A stretch of DNA of 64,000 nucleotides from Carboxylicivirga sp. M1479 (GTDB lineage: Bacteria; Bacteroidota; Bacteroidia; Bacteroidales; Marinilabiliaceae). The notes beneath the pieces are model-generated. The model ran no database searches and was not told where the DNA came from. It saw only the letters and a list, made by a program, of their open reading frames with translations. Position 1 is the first letter of the stretch. Each line of letters starts with the position of its first letter. The stretch is from assembly GCF_007097485.1 (NCBI RefSeq), contig NZ_VKDE01000012.1:1-64000 (forward strand). The letters run 5' to 3'. The translations under genes were made by a program, and so were the position numbers. Positions 9,445 through 17,643 of the stretch are shown in pieces.

Positions 9445-10647
9445 ATGCAAAAGAAGAAAGTCGTAATAGGTCTGTCAGGAGGTGTTGATTCAAGTGTTGC
9501 TGCTTATGTATTAAAGGAGCAAGGGTATGAAGTGATAGGCTTGTTTATGAAAAATTGGCATGACACAACAGGTGTTCTAAAGTCCGATTGCCCATGGTTA
9601 GATGATCAGTTTGATGCTCAGGCGGTAGCCATGAAATTAGATATTCCATTTCACACCGTTGATTTAAGTGATTTTTATCGTCAGCGCGTGGTTGACTATA
9701 TGTTTGCCGAGTATGAAAGAGGGCGAACACCCAATCCTGATGTTTTATGTAATCGCGAGATTAAGTTTGATGTATTCATGGATAAAGCCATGGAGTTAGG
9801 TGCAGATTATGTGGCTACTGGGCATTATTGTCGTAAAGAAACAGTAGAAGAGAATGGAGTAGAAGTACACCGCTTACTAGCGGGTAGTGATGATAATAAG
9901 GATCAGAGTTATTTTTTATGCCAGTTAAGTCAGGCGCAATTGGAGAAGGCTTTATTTCCCATAGGCGATATTGTAAAACCTGAGGTGAGGCGAATTGCCA
10001 ATGAACTTAACCTGATTACGGCACACAAAAAAGATTCGCAAGGAATCTGTTTTGTGGGTAAAGTTGATTTGCCTGTATTTTTACAGCAAAAGCTTGAGCC
10101 TAAAAAAGGGCGTGTTTTTATAGTTGATAATGACAGTGATCTATTCAATCGTGATTGGCGCTTATGTGAAGGAGAAAATCCAAAAGATGAAGATTTAGAA
10201 ATTCTTTCTCAGCCCTATGCCTTTCATCCAAAATACGGTAAGAAAATAGGCGATCATAATGGTGCTCATTTTTATACCATCGGTCAGCGCAAAGGTTTAA
10301 ATATTGGAGGTTTTCCTGAGCCATTATTTATCATAGGAACCAACGTGGACTTTAACCAGGTTTATGCGGGCATGGGTAAGCAGCATCCAGGATTGTTTCG
10401 TAAAGTACTACGTGTATTACCTGATGAAATTCATTGGGTTAGAAGTGATATGGCCATGGAAATTGGAGAATCACGTCGTTTAAATTTACGAATCAGGTAT
10501 CGTCAACCTTTGCAAAAAGGCGTATTGCATCGTCGTGCTAATGGATTATTTTTAGTATTTGATGAGCCTCAACGTGGTATTACTGCAGGGCAGTTTGCGG
10601 CATGGTATAAGGATGACGAATTAATTGGTTCAGGTGTTATATCTTAA
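9445..10647 (+). CDS. mnmA: tRNA-specific 2-thiouridylase MnmA
   Basis: MnmA installs sulfur at C2 of the wobble uridine (U34) in tRNAs for Lys, Glu and Gln, using ATP to adenylate the base. The N-terminal [18 protein letters not shown] is the PP-loop ATP site. [12 protein letters not shown] and SQGICFVG carry the two catalytic cysteines, and [15 protein letters not shown] starts the C-terminal domain. The chosen ATG gives 400 residues and has AGAAAGGTG just upstream; the frame is open back to a GTG at 9412, which overlaps the promoter. About 60 residues around 230-265 are a low-conservation insertion relative to short MnmA proteins. An AlaX-like gene follows after 10 bp in the same operon. 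Confidence 0.95.
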   Translation: MQKKKVVIGLSGGVDSSVAAYVLKEQGYEVIGLFMKNWHDTTGVLKSDCPWLDDQFDAQAVAMKLDIPFHTVDLSDFYRQRVVDYMFAEYERGRTPNPDVLCNREIKFDVFMDKAMELGADYVATGHYCRKETVEENGVEVHRLLAGSDDNKDQSYFLCQLSQAQLEKALFPIGDIVKPEVRRIANELNLITAHKKDSQGICFVGKVDLPVFLQQKLEPKKGRVFIVDNDSDLFNRDWRLCEGENPKDEDLEILSQPYAFHPKYGKKIGDHNGAHFYTIGQRKGLNIGGFPEPLFIIGTNVDFNQVYAGMGKQHPGLFRKVLRVLPDEIHWVRSDMAMEIGESRRLNLRIRYRQPLQKGVLHRRANGLFLVFDEPQRGITAGQFAAWYKDDELIGSGVIS

Positions 10648-10657
10648 GTGAGCCCCG

Positions 10658-11098
10658 ATGAAAGCATATAATCCTGAAATGCATACAGCAGAGCACGTAC
10701 TTAATCAAACCATGGTTCAGATGTTTGCTTGTAATCGTTCTTTCTCCAATCATTTAGAACGAAAGAAATCAAAATGTGACTATCGATTTCAAAGGTCCTT
10801 AACTAAGACTGAAGAGTTAGCCATTGAAAAACAAGTGAATGAAACATTGGCGCTGCATTTGAATGTTACTGAAGAAATATTGGAGCGTAAAGAAGCAAGT
10901 CGTTTATTTGATCTTGAAAAATTGCCAGATGCGAGTGGAGAGCAAGTTCGAATTGTGCGTGTTGGCGATTATGATGCTTGTCCATGCATTGGTGAGCATG
11001 TGAAAAATACGAGTGAAGTTGGACAGTTTCTGTTGGGATCAACGAGTTTTGGCGATGGAGTGCTTCGAATAAGATTTAAGTTAAAGCGACCACTATAA
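10658..11098 (+). CDS. AlaX-like tRNA editing domain protein
   Basis: The 146-residue product resembles the second additional domain (SAD) shared by ThrRS and AlaRS and found alone in AlaX proteins, which hydrolyse mischarged aminoacyl-tRNA. The metal site HxxxH is H9-H13 (MHTAEHVLN), and the second half CxxxH is C110-H114 (CIGEH). The N-terminal oligonucleotide-binding domain of larger AlaX is absent, so this is the minimal form. It lies 10 bp after mnmA, so the two tRNA quality genes are probably co-transcribed. The amino acid edited (Ser or Gly from tRNA(Ala), or another) cannot be told from sequence. Confidence 0.85.
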   Translation: MKAYNPEMHTAEHVLNQTMVQMFACNRSFSNHLERKKSKCDYRFQRSLTKTEELAIEKQVNETLALHLNVTEEILERKEASRLFDLEKLPDASGEQVRIVRVGDYDACPCIGEHVKNTSEVGQFLLGSTSFGDGVLRIRFKLKRPL

Positions 11099-11103
11099 TA
11101 CAC

Positions 11104-11134
11104 AATGGCATTCAATCCAGAATGGCATTTTTCT
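11104..11134 (+). terminator. Terminator after the mnmA operon
   Basis: AATGGCATTC (11104-11113) and GAATGGCATT (11120-11129) form a stem with one internal mismatch, followed by a T run to 11132. Confidence 0.55.
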
Positions 11135-11184
11135 TTGTTTATAAATGGGTAAGCATTATGTGATAATCCTATGATGCACTAATG

Positions 11185-11688
11185 TTATTTGAGCATTTTA
11201 GGACTCACAAACCATTCTATTTTACCCTCTCTAGCATTAATTTCACTCCATTTATCGGTGTTAAAAGAGATAGAAATGGTGCCAGTGGTTGGGAAATGAA
11301 GGTAATCGCTATCTGTGAAATTAATAGCCATCATTGCTATTTCTGGGTTGTGTCCAATAATCATAATTGTTTCATGATGATCGTCGTATTGGGCCAAGTA
11401 GTCAATTAATTGAGAGGTTGTATAGCCATCGTAAAGGAACTGTTCATGCACGATGTTTGATGGTTCAATACCTAGATTATTGGCAAAGCGTTCGGTGGTT
11501 TGCTCAGCTCTACACGCTTTACTAGTAATAAGAAGGTTGGGCTTAATGCGTTTCGATTTCATGCTTTCTGCTACCAATATTGAATCGGAATAACCTCTTG
11601 GCAATAATTCACGCTCAAAATCCGATTTTGAACTCATAAAACCAATTTGTTCTGTTTTGGCATGGCGTGCTAATATGAGAGTTTTCAT
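11185..11688 (-). CDS. sixA: Phosphohistidine phosphatase, SixA type
   Basis: This is a 167-residue member of the histidine phosphatase (RHG) superfamily. The catalytic histidine is H9 in LARHAKTEQ, and the second active-site histidine lies in IIGHNPEIAMM. SixA removes phosphate from histidine residues of phosphorelay or PTS proteins. In Bacteroidota and other phyla, SixA-like genes often sit beside polyphosphate kinase, as here: ppk1 ends two bases before this start, so the two are surely co-transcribed. Its real substrate is unknown; a link to polyphosphate metabolism is inferred from the neighbour only. Confidence 0.88.
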   Translation of the reverse strand: MKTLILARHAKTEQIGFMSSKSDFERELLPRGYSDSILVAESMKSKRIKPNLLITSKACRAEQTTERFANNLGIEPSNIVHEQFLYDGYTTSQLIDYLAQYDDHHETIMIIGHNPEIAMMAINFTDSDYLHFPTTGTISISFNTDKWSEINAREGKIEWFVSPKMLK

Positions 11689-11690
11689 AA

Positions 11691-13790
11691 TTAATCTGTT
11701 TTTTTTGCAGACTTCTTCTTTCGAATAATGTTGTCAAGCTCAGCTAAATAATTGTACGAGGCTTGTTGCGCCCTAAGTGGCTGAGCACACGTTGGAATTC
11801 TAATGTTATTCAGATTCTGATCTATTTTCCTAACTTTTACATTATCACGCAACTGCATTTCCAATATGGTTAAAATCTCAGACTTCAACTCTTCCTGCTC
11901 AATAGGGAAAGCTGTTTCTATTCTTCTGTTTATATTTCTATTGAGCCAATCGGCCGACGATAAAAACATCTCGGTATTATTATCATTACCAAAAACCCAA
12001 ATTCGTGCATGTTCTAAATAACTATCCACCAAACGAACCACACGAATATTTTCGCTATAACTTTGTTCAGGCACCAGGCAGCAAATGCCGCGTACTATTA
12101 AGTCTACTTTTACACCTGCCTGACTGGCTTCATATAATTTACTGATCAGGTTTTTGTTTTGAATTCCATTCATCTTCAGTAAGATATAGCCTTTTTTGCC
12201 ATTCTGAGCAAGTTCTATCTCCCTGTTGATGCGATTCATAATGCCTTTTCGCAAGTTAATTTGCGTTATTAAAAGTTTATTGAGTTTAGGTTTGTTATTC
12301 TGATCTTCCAAATACTTAAACAACCCTTCCATGTCATCCAGATAGGCATCGTTACAGGTGAAAAAACCATGGTCGGCGTAGGAGCGTGCCGTTTTTTCGT
12401 TAAAGTTACCAGTGCTTAAATAGGCAAATGAGCGCTTGCGAACTCCATTGGAACGACGTATTGCCAATGCCATTTTTGCATGTACTTTAAGGCCTGGAAT
12501 GCTATAAATTATTTTGATGCCAGCCTTTTCCATTTGCTTGGCAAAGTACAGATTATTAGCTTCGTCGAACCGAGCCTTTACTTCAACAAAAACAGTTACT
12601 TTTTTCTTGTTGTGGGCTGCAAATATTAGGGCTCCAACTACTTCGGAGTTACTAGCAACTCTATACTGCGTTACTTTAATCTCATCCACCTTTTCGTCAG
12701 TTGCCGCTTCGCGTAAGAATTGTATCACATAGTCGAAAGAGTGATAGGGGTAGTGTAAAACTCGTTCTTTACGCTTAATGGCTTCAAACATTGAGCCTGC
12801 TTCTTCTAATTCAAAAGGTTTAATGGGCGGAGGTCCTTGCCACTCAAGTTTAGGTGCATAGGGGTTCGGTAGAGAGAAAAAATCATGCAGATTTTGATAA
12901 CTACCTGTCTCAACTAATTCGATGGGTTTGATATCAAAGGACTTCATTAAAAAACTCAAAACATCGGCGGGAATGGACCTGTCGTGATAAAGACCTGCAG
13001 GTGTACCTGTTTTTCTGAGGGCAAGATTTTTTCTAATCTTCTCCACTAAATCGCCCCAGAATTCATCTTCAATACCTAAATCGGCGTTACGAGCAATCTT
13101 AACACCCCAGCTCCCAACCACATCGTAGCCTGGAAATAATTCGGGCAAGCCAAACCTTATGGCATCATCTAAAAACATGTAATGATACTGATCATCTACC
13201 TGAGGAAGTTCAATAAAGCGTTTGTGATCATTGGTTGGTACCTTAATGAGTGCATATCTGGCACGCCTTTTCTTGTGTTTTTTATCTTTCTTTTTTCGTT
13301 TACGATATAGTTTAACCGCCAGATACAAACGGTTGTCGCGCATAAAACTGCGAGTACCTTTGTTAAGAACTACCGGTTGGCAGCAAGGGATTAGCTCGGT
13401 ATGAAAAAAGTTGTGAATAAACTCAGTGTGTTCTTTTTTTGTCGAGTAGCTTTCCAAGTGCAGAGTAATGCCATTTTTTTCCATCAAGGGCAATATATCT
13501 CCCTTAAAAATCTTACTGTATTCTATCCAGTGCTGTCCTACAATAGCATTTATCTGTTCTAAAATTTGATCAGCATCTGGAATATCAGGATATCCTTCTG
13601 GCAGTAGGGTGGCATTTCTGTATTCAGCAACTCTAACTTTATAGAACTCATCTAAATTGTTTGAATAGATGGCTAAGAACTTTAGTCGTTCAAATAAAGG
13701 TAAACTGGTATCTTTGGCCTCTTCTAATACACGATGATTAAAAGAAAGCCAACTAATATCCCTGTTAAAAAATTGCTGATCAATAGGCAT
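11691..13790 (-). CDS. ppk1: Polyphosphate kinase 1
   Basis: PPK1 makes polyphosphate from the gamma-phosphate of ATP through a phosphohistidine. The 699 residues show the N-domain start FFNRDISWLSFNHRVLEEA, the head domain, and the two phospholipase D-like catalytic domains. The autophosphorylated histidine is H437 in GLKVHAKMAL, and YLEHARIW carries the second conserved histidine. KVTQYRVASNSEVV is the ATP-binding block. An unusual strongly basic stretch (residues 163-177, KRKKKDKKHKKRR core) lies in the head domain. sixA follows directly. The promoter sits back to back with that of the next, divergent gene. Confidence 0.96.
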   Translation of the reverse strand: MPIDQQFFNRDISWLSFNHRVLEEAKDTSLPLFERLKFLAIYSNNLDEFYKVRVAEYRNATLLPEGYPDIPDADQILEQINAIVGQHWIEYSKIFKGDILPLMEKNGITLHLESYSTKKEHTEFIHNFFHTELIPCCQPVVLNKGTRSFMRDNRLYLAVKLYRKRKKKDKKHKKRRARYALIKVPTNDHKRFIELPQVDDQYHYMFLDDAIRFGLPELFPGYDVVGSWGVKIARNADLGIEDEFWGDLVEKIRKNLALRKTGTPAGLYHDRSIPADVLSFLMKSFDIKPIELVETGSYQNLHDFFSLPNPYAPKLEWQGPPPIKPFELEEAGSMFEAIKRKERVLHYPYHSFDYVIQFLREAATDEKVDEIKVTQYRVASNSEVVGALIFAAHNKKKVTVFVEVKARFDEANNLYFAKQMEKAGIKIIYSIPGLKVHAKMALAIRRSNGVRKRSFAYLSTGNFNEKTARSYADHGFFTCNDAYLDDMEGLFKYLEDQNNKPKLNKLLITQINLRKGIMNRINREIELAQNGKKGYILLKMNGIQNKNLISKLYEASQAGVKVDLIVRGICCLVPEQSYSENIRVVRLVDSYLEHARIWVFGNDNNTEMFLSSADWLNRNINRRIETAFPIEQEELKSEILTILEMQLRDNVKVRKIDQNLNNIRIPTCAQPLRAQQASYNYLAELDNIIRKKKSAKKTD

Positions 13791-13819
13791 TGCTTGGAAT
13801 CTTGGTTGCTTAAAAATAT

Positions 13820-13838
13820 CAAAAATAGGGTAGATTTG
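13820..13838. promoter_or_regulatory. Divergent promoter pair for ppk1 and the phosphoesterase gene
   Basis: On the minus strand 13827-13820 reads TATTTTTG, and on the plus strand 13831-13838 reads TAGATTTG; both are full TAnnTTTG matches. For the plus promoter, TTG at 13806-13808 lies 22 bp upstream. The two -7 boxes are 3 bp apart, so polymerase bound at one should block the other. Leaders would be about 20 nt on each side. Confidence 0.55.
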
Positions 13839-13866
13839 ACAATGATTTTAGACATTTAAAATTCGT

Positions 13867-14373
13867 ATGACCAAAATTGGATTGATTTCAGATACTCATT
13901 CGTATATGGATGAGCGTATTATAGAGTTATTTAAATATGTAGATGAGATTTGGCACGCAGGCGATGTTGGTGATATTCGCGTGTTGGATAAATTACGAAA
14001 AGTAAAAAAAGTACGTGCAGTTTATGGGAATATCGATGGTCGTGATATCCGACAAGAACTAAAAGAGCATGAGCGATTTACCTGTGAGGATGTTGATGTT
14101 TGGATGACCCATATTGGGGGATATCCGGGAAAATACGATCCATTAGTGAAGCGAAAGTTGTTTGATAAGCCGCCAAAGATATTTATTTCAGGTCATTCGC
14201 ACATATTAAAGGTCATGTACGATAAAGATTTAAACTTATTACACCTAAACCCTGGCGCTAGCGGAATTTCAGGTTTTCATGCTGTGCGAACTGCTCTTCG
14301 ATTTGTGATCGATGGTAAGGAAATTAAAGATATGGAAGTGATTGAGTTGGGACCTAAAACTAGTAAGAAATAG
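13867..14373 (+). CDS. YfcE/MJ0936-type metallophosphoesterase
   Basis: This 168-residue protein has the complete calcineurin-like metal-binding set in order: ISDTHSYMD (start), HAGDVGD, VYGNIDGRD, MTHIGGYPG and ISGHSH. Such small proteins are broad phosphodiesterases acting on cyclic nucleotides or model substrates; the natural substrate is not known. The gene is read away from ppk1 with an overlapping promoter region, which may tie its expression to that of polyphosphate kinase. It meets queF tail to tail with a 65-bp gap. Confidence 0.9.
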   Translation: MTKIGLISDTHSYMDERIIELFKYVDEIWHAGDVGDIRVLDKLRKVKKVRAVYGNIDGRDIRQELKEHERFTCEDVDVWMTHIGGYPGKYDPLVKRKLFDKPPKIFISGHSHILKVMYDKDLNLLHLNPGASGISGFHAVRTALRFVIDGKEIKDMEVIELGPKTSKK

Positions 14374-14438
14374 AATTTACCAACACTAAAGAATAGTTGA
14401 AGCTGCATTGAATTCGAAAACCAATTTGATAAATAAGG

Positions 14439-15305
14439 CTATTGTCGAAGTAACTTGCTCGATAAAATATCTGAGCTAATCAGTTTGCTTGGCAATAAAT
14501 GCTGATGACTCACTCTCACAGGGCAAATGTCAATGCCGCCACGACGTGTATAAATACAACTAACGGCCAATTCGTTGGGAGAATAAGTGTCCCACAATCG
14601 TTTGTAAATCATTTCACATATTTCTTCATGAAAATGGTTTTCGTTGCGTATTGAAACAATGTATTGCAACAAACCATCTAAATCGGGGAGGGCATCTCCA
14701 TTGATATGAATATAAACGCTTCCCCAATCGGGTTGGTTCGTAATTTTGCAATTGCTCCGTAGTAGGTGCGAGGCTACTTTTAGTTCGCCTTTTTTATTGG
14801 ATGGAGTTAGTAATTGAGGGTTTTCATTAAAGTGAACAAATTCTATTTCATCCACATTTTTTGATTGCTCTAGTATGGTGTAATTATCGAAATCAAACTG
14901 GGCATCGTCGTTTTCAGCATTAAAAAAACCTAGATTAACATCTGTTTCCAATAGCTTGTCTAAATCTTTTTTTATGGTTGACAGTACCAGGTCTAATCCT
15001 TCTTTAGCGCTCGTGCCAAAGCGATGCATGTTAAAGGAGTTAAGGTAGAGTTTTAAAGATTTACTCTCTACAATACTTGGGTTAGTGGCTGGGTATACAA
15101 TTTTAAGCAATCCAGTTACAGGAAGTCCTTTTTTTGTTAGAAAGCTTAGTTCATAGGCATGCCAACTATCAAAGCCAATAAATGGTAGTTGATCGTTGCT
15201 AAGATGGTATTTTTCTCGGTTTAAATAGCGTGGTACAGCCACTAGCATTTCAGGTGCGTAGCTTTGCGGGTAGTCAACTTGCTTGCCTAAGAATTTGTCT
15301 TCCAA
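14439..15305 (-). CDS. queF: NADPH-dependent 7-cyano-7-deazaguanine reductase (long QueF)
   Basis: QueF reduces preQ0 to preQ1, the last free-base step in queuosine synthesis. The 288 residues are the long bimodular form (E. coli type, about 280). The catalytic nucleophile is C186 in SNCKITNQPDWGSVYI with the partner D193. The NADPH/substrate block ESKSLKLYLNSFNMHRF is at residues 80-96, and FHEEICE lies near the C-terminus. It belongs to the minus-strand queC-queE-queF operon, but a four-helix-bundle gene separates it from queE. The leader of the operon carries a preQ1 riboswitch, so its own product would shut it off. Confidence 0.95.
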   Translation of the reverse strand: MEDKFLGKQVDYPQSYAPEMLVAVPRYLNREKYHLSNDQLPFIGFDSWHAYELSFLTKKGLPVTGLLKIVYPATNPSIVESKSLKLYLNSFNMHRFGTSAKEGLDLVLSTIKKDLDKLLETDVNLGFFNAENDDAQFDFDNYTILEQSKNVDEIEFVHFNENPQLLTPSNKKGELKVASHLLRSNCKITNQPDWGSVYIHINGDALPDLDGLLQYIVSIRNENHFHEEICEMIYKRLWDTYSPNELAVSCIYTRRGGIDICPVRVSHQHLLPSKLISSDILSSKLLRQ

Positions 15306-15322
15306 AATAAATGTGAATTAAA

Positions 15323-15780
15323 AATGGTTAATTATGAATTGTTAATTGTCAATGATGAAATGTGAATGATTAATTTTTGAGCTTTGCTTTACTGCTTTTT
15401 ATGATGGAGGTAATGAGTTTTAATAGTTCTGTTGCGTTATTTTCTAGTTTGTTAAAGGTAGTTTCAGGTATATAGTTTGTAGCGTCAAGTAATTCCAGCC
15501 AATAAAGCGTTTCGTTACATTCCTTTTGAGCAATCGCGAATTTATGGATAAAGTCTTTTTTACTTTCAGCATGTTCTGCTTCACGAATGAGAGCACCAAC
15601 AGCAGTCCCAGAGCGAATCAACTGTTTTGATAATGTAAATTCTTTTTGTTCCTGTAATCCGCGACATAAATTGACGATCTCAACTGCAAATGCAAAACTC
15701 TTTTCTTTGACAATGTTTTTCATAGTTAACGACTTGTGGATTAATGTATTCAAATTAAGAAATTATTTTAATTAACCATT
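15323..15780. repeat. Inverted repeats flanking the four-helix-bundle gene
   Basis: An 11-bp inverted repeat, AATGGTTAATT at 15323-15333 and AATTAACCATT at 15770-15780, encloses the small gene at 15370-15723. On the right the ATTAACCATT motif is partly repeated (15776-15785). Both flanks are very AT-rich and made of short TTAATT/AATGA words. The arrangement looks like the border of an inserted cassette. Confidence 0.5.
15370..15723 (-). CDS. Four helix bundle protein (IVS/Avd-like)
   Basis: The 117-residue product (from MKNIVKEKSF) is all helical and matches the four helix bundle family first known from intervening sequences of 23S rRNA genes and related to the Avd protein of diversity-generating retroelements. 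Recognisable blocks are the first helix FAFAVEIVNLCR, the core LSKQLIRSGTAVGALIREAEHA, and the helix FAIAQKECNETLYWLELL. An upstream ATG would add ten residues. Its function is not known. It interrupts the queuosine operon and is bounded by AT-rich inverted repeats, so it is probably a passenger rather than a queuosine gene. Confidence 0.85.
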   Translation of the reverse strand: MKNIVKEKSFAFAVEIVNLCRGLQEQKEFTLSKQLIRSGTAVGALIREAEHAESKKDFIHKFAIAQKECNETLYWLELLDATNYIPETTFNKLENNATELLKLITSIIKSSKAKLKN

Positions 15781-15792
15781 AACCATTATTCA

Positions 15793-16650
15793 TTACACAC
15801 CCGATTTAGATCCAAACAACTCAATATGTACCCTTGGGCTAAAACGCCATCCATTGGCAATGGCCATATCTAATACCATAGGAGCGGAGCGCGATATTTC
15901 AACTTTAGTGGCACCCAGTGGCATCAGTAAAATATCGCTTGGTTTGCAATTATTCAATTGATTGATAAAATCAGAGAGGATCTCTTTAAAATCATTTTTT
16001 CTGCCTACCACAAATTTTAACTGAAGCTCTTTGTTGCTGCTATTGGCCAGATCGATATATGATTGCAGGGCTTCAATGTTTAGTCTTTTTTGATTGTGCT
16101 TTTTAAACACAGCATTTTCTTTCAGGCCAAAGATCGCCAGTTTTTCAGGGCTTGGTACTGAGTTGCTCAGCTTTGGTGAAATGCTGAATAAATCCACTCC
16201 TTTTGCCACTTCTTCATCGAAGATAGAACCATTGGATTCAACCGTGATGTGCACATTCAGCTGTTCTTTCAGCTTTTGGCACAAGTCGGCAACACCTCTG
16301 CGTTGTAGTAAAGGTTCGCCACCGGTAATCACTACATGCTTGATATTTCCGATGTTGTGCTTGACCCAATCAACTACTTGATCAACCTCCAATTCAATTG
16401 TTTCATTAGGCTGGAATGAAGCATAGCGTGTATCACAGCGCGAATAAGTGCCGTCTTCCATTTGCCAGATGCAACGCAGGTTGCAGCCCGATAATCGTAT
16501 GAACAATGACGGAACACCTGCCAGTTTGCCTTCGCCCTGTATGGTTCCTGCAATTTGTAATCCGGTTTTAGGTGTATCTTCTAACAGCCCACCGTGCCAG
16601 TCTTTTGTTACAGGGAACACCCCTTCTTTCGCCAGAATCAACTTCTCCAT
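15793..16650 (-). CDS. queE: 7-carboxy-7-deazaguanine synthase, variant radical SAM motif
   Basis: QueE is a radical SAM enzyme that rearranges 6-carboxytetrahydropterin to 7-carboxy-7-deazaguanine. TIQGEG (residues 36-41) and the glycine-rich VVITGGEPLLQ are typical. The cluster-binding cysteines are C56, C60 and C72, giving CX3C-X11-C in place of the usual CX3CX2C, so the loop after the second cysteine is nine residues longer. The downstream DT (C72-D73) matches the normal CDT ending. Longer QueE cluster loops are known in other groups. At 285 residues the protein is also longer than the roughly 220 of E. coli QueE. It lies 17 bp after queC. Confidence 0.92.
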   Translation of the reverse strand: MEKLILAKEGVFPVTKDWHGGLLEDTPKTGLQIAGTIQGEGKLAGVPSLFIRLSGCNLRCIWQMEDGTYSRCDTRYASFQPNETIELEVDQVVDWVKHNIGNIKHVVITGGEPLLQRRGVADLCQKLKEQLNVHITVESNGSIFDEEVAKGVDLFSISPKLSNSVPSPEKLAIFGLKENAVFKKHNQKRLNIEALQSYIDLANSSNKELQLKFVVGRKNDFKEILSDFINQLNNCKPSDILLMPLGATKVEISRSAPMVLDMAIANGWRFSPRVHIELFGSKSGV

Positions 16651-16667
16651 TTTCTACTCCTCTGTTT

Positions 16668-17333
16668 TTATAATGCAGTATCCACAACACCAGCTTCAGC
16701 AAATGCTTTGGCTCTTAATAAGCAACTGTCGCATGTGCCACACGGTTTTTCTCCACCTCGGTAGCAACTCCATGTTAAACCAAAATCAACATTTAGTTTT
16801 TTTCCGATTTTAATTTCTTCTGCTTTCGTTTTATTGACAAACGGAGCGTGTATTTTGATGGGTTGATTTTTTTCAGCACCCATAACAGTTCCCATGTTAA
16901 TGGCATTTTCCATGCTGTCGATAAACTCCTGACGACAATCGACATAGCCAGAGTAATCAACTTCGCTAACACCAATAAATATATCCTGAGCTCCAATTGC
17001 TTCGGCTAGAGAAGCTGCAACAGAAAGGAAAACCATGTTTCGAGCAGGTACGTAGGTAACAGGAATATCGTCTCTATTAACATCTCCATCTTCTACTTGT
17101 ATAGAATTGTCGGTTAATGATGAGCCTCCCCATTTATCAAGTTTAAGCGATACCAGTTGGTGGTTTGTTACACCTGCTTTTATAGCTATGGCTTTGGCGG
17201 CTTCTAGTTCACGATTGTGTCGTTGACCATAGTCAAAAGAAAGCGCATGGCACTCATAGCCTTCACTTTTAGCTAAATATAATGCTACGGCTGAGTCTAG
17301 ACCCCCTGATAATAATACGACTGCTTTTTTCAT
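16668..17333 (-). CDS. queC: 7-cyano-7-deazaguanine synthase
   Basis: QueC turns 7-carboxy-7-deazaguanine into preQ0 with ATP and ammonia. The N-terminal [17 protein letters not shown] is the PP-loop, and the zinc site is C190-X7-C198-X2-C201-X2-C204. The ATG at 17333 gives 221 residues, the family length. An in-frame start at 17408 would add 25 residues, but it lies inside the terminator stem of the riboswitch leader, so it is rejected. queE follows after 17 bp. queD is not in the window. Confidence 0.95.
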   Translation of the reverse strand: MKKAVVLLSGGLDSAVALYLAKSEGYECHALSFDYGQRHNRELEAAKAIAIKAGVTNHQLVSLKLDKWGGSSLTDNSIQVEDGDVNRDDIPVTYVPARNMVFLSVAASLAEAIGAQDIFIGVSEVDYSGYVDCRQEFIDSMENAINMGTVMGAEKNQPIKIHAPFVNKTKAEEIKIGKKLNVDFGLTWSCYRGGEKPCGTCDSCLLRAKAFAEAGVVDTAL

Positions 17334-17364
17334 TACTACAATGATTATACAGTTGCAAACATTT

Positions 17365-17468
17365 GAAAAACAAGACAGGACATGACACGCAAGTAGTTTG
17401 CCTGTCAACTTAATAACGAAGTACTATTTCCTAGTTTTGTTTTATGACAGGATGGTTGCGAACTGTCA
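17365..17468 (-). promoter_or_regulatory. preQ1-I riboswitch (type 2) with terminator in the queC leader
   Basis: Reading the minus strand, the aptamer spans 17468-17430. P1 pairs UGACAG (17468-17463) with CUGUCA (17450-17445), the loop contains UUCGC and AACC, and the A-rich tail UAAAACAAAACUAGG (17444-17430) closely matches the tail of the known Thermoanaerobacter aptamer (ACAAAACAAGG). Downstream, GACAGG (17406-17401) can pair with CCUGUC (17379-17374), followed by UUGUUUUUC (17373-17365), an intrinsic terminator. The same GACAGG can instead pair with CCUGUC of the aptamer (17451-17446). Ligand binding would free the terminator, giving an OFF switch on the que operon. The fold was made by eye. 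Confidence 0.8.
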
Positions 17469-17534
17469 GTGTTAAATAATTACAAGTAAACAACTAATAA
17501 AGGCTCTGCACATTAGAAGTGTTCAATTGTGGCA

Positions 17535-17542
17535 CAAAAGTA
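17535..17542 (-). promoter_or_regulatory. queC operon -7 promoter box
   Basis: On the minus strand 17542-17535 reads TACTTTTG, an exact TAnnTTTG match. Transcription would start near 17528, giving a leader of about 195 nt that contains the whole riboswitch. No clear -33 element was found. Confidence 0.5.
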
Positions 17543-17643
17543 ATAAAAAAATACAAAGAGTGAGAGAAAGGATATTGATTAAAAAGTAATTAGCTCTTAA
17601 AAAATCGCGAAATATTGTTCGTAGAACTTTCTATGCTATATTA

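Noticed and set aside
15370-15792. Insertion sequence in the queuosine operon
   Set aside because: No transposase is present; the only gene is a four helix bundle protein. The borders are noted as a separate observation.
17334-17408. N-terminal extension of QueC by 25 residues from an ATG at 17408
   Set aside because: It lies inside the terminator stem of the riboswitch leader, matches no QueC start, and the internal [11 protein letters not shown] fits the family exactly.
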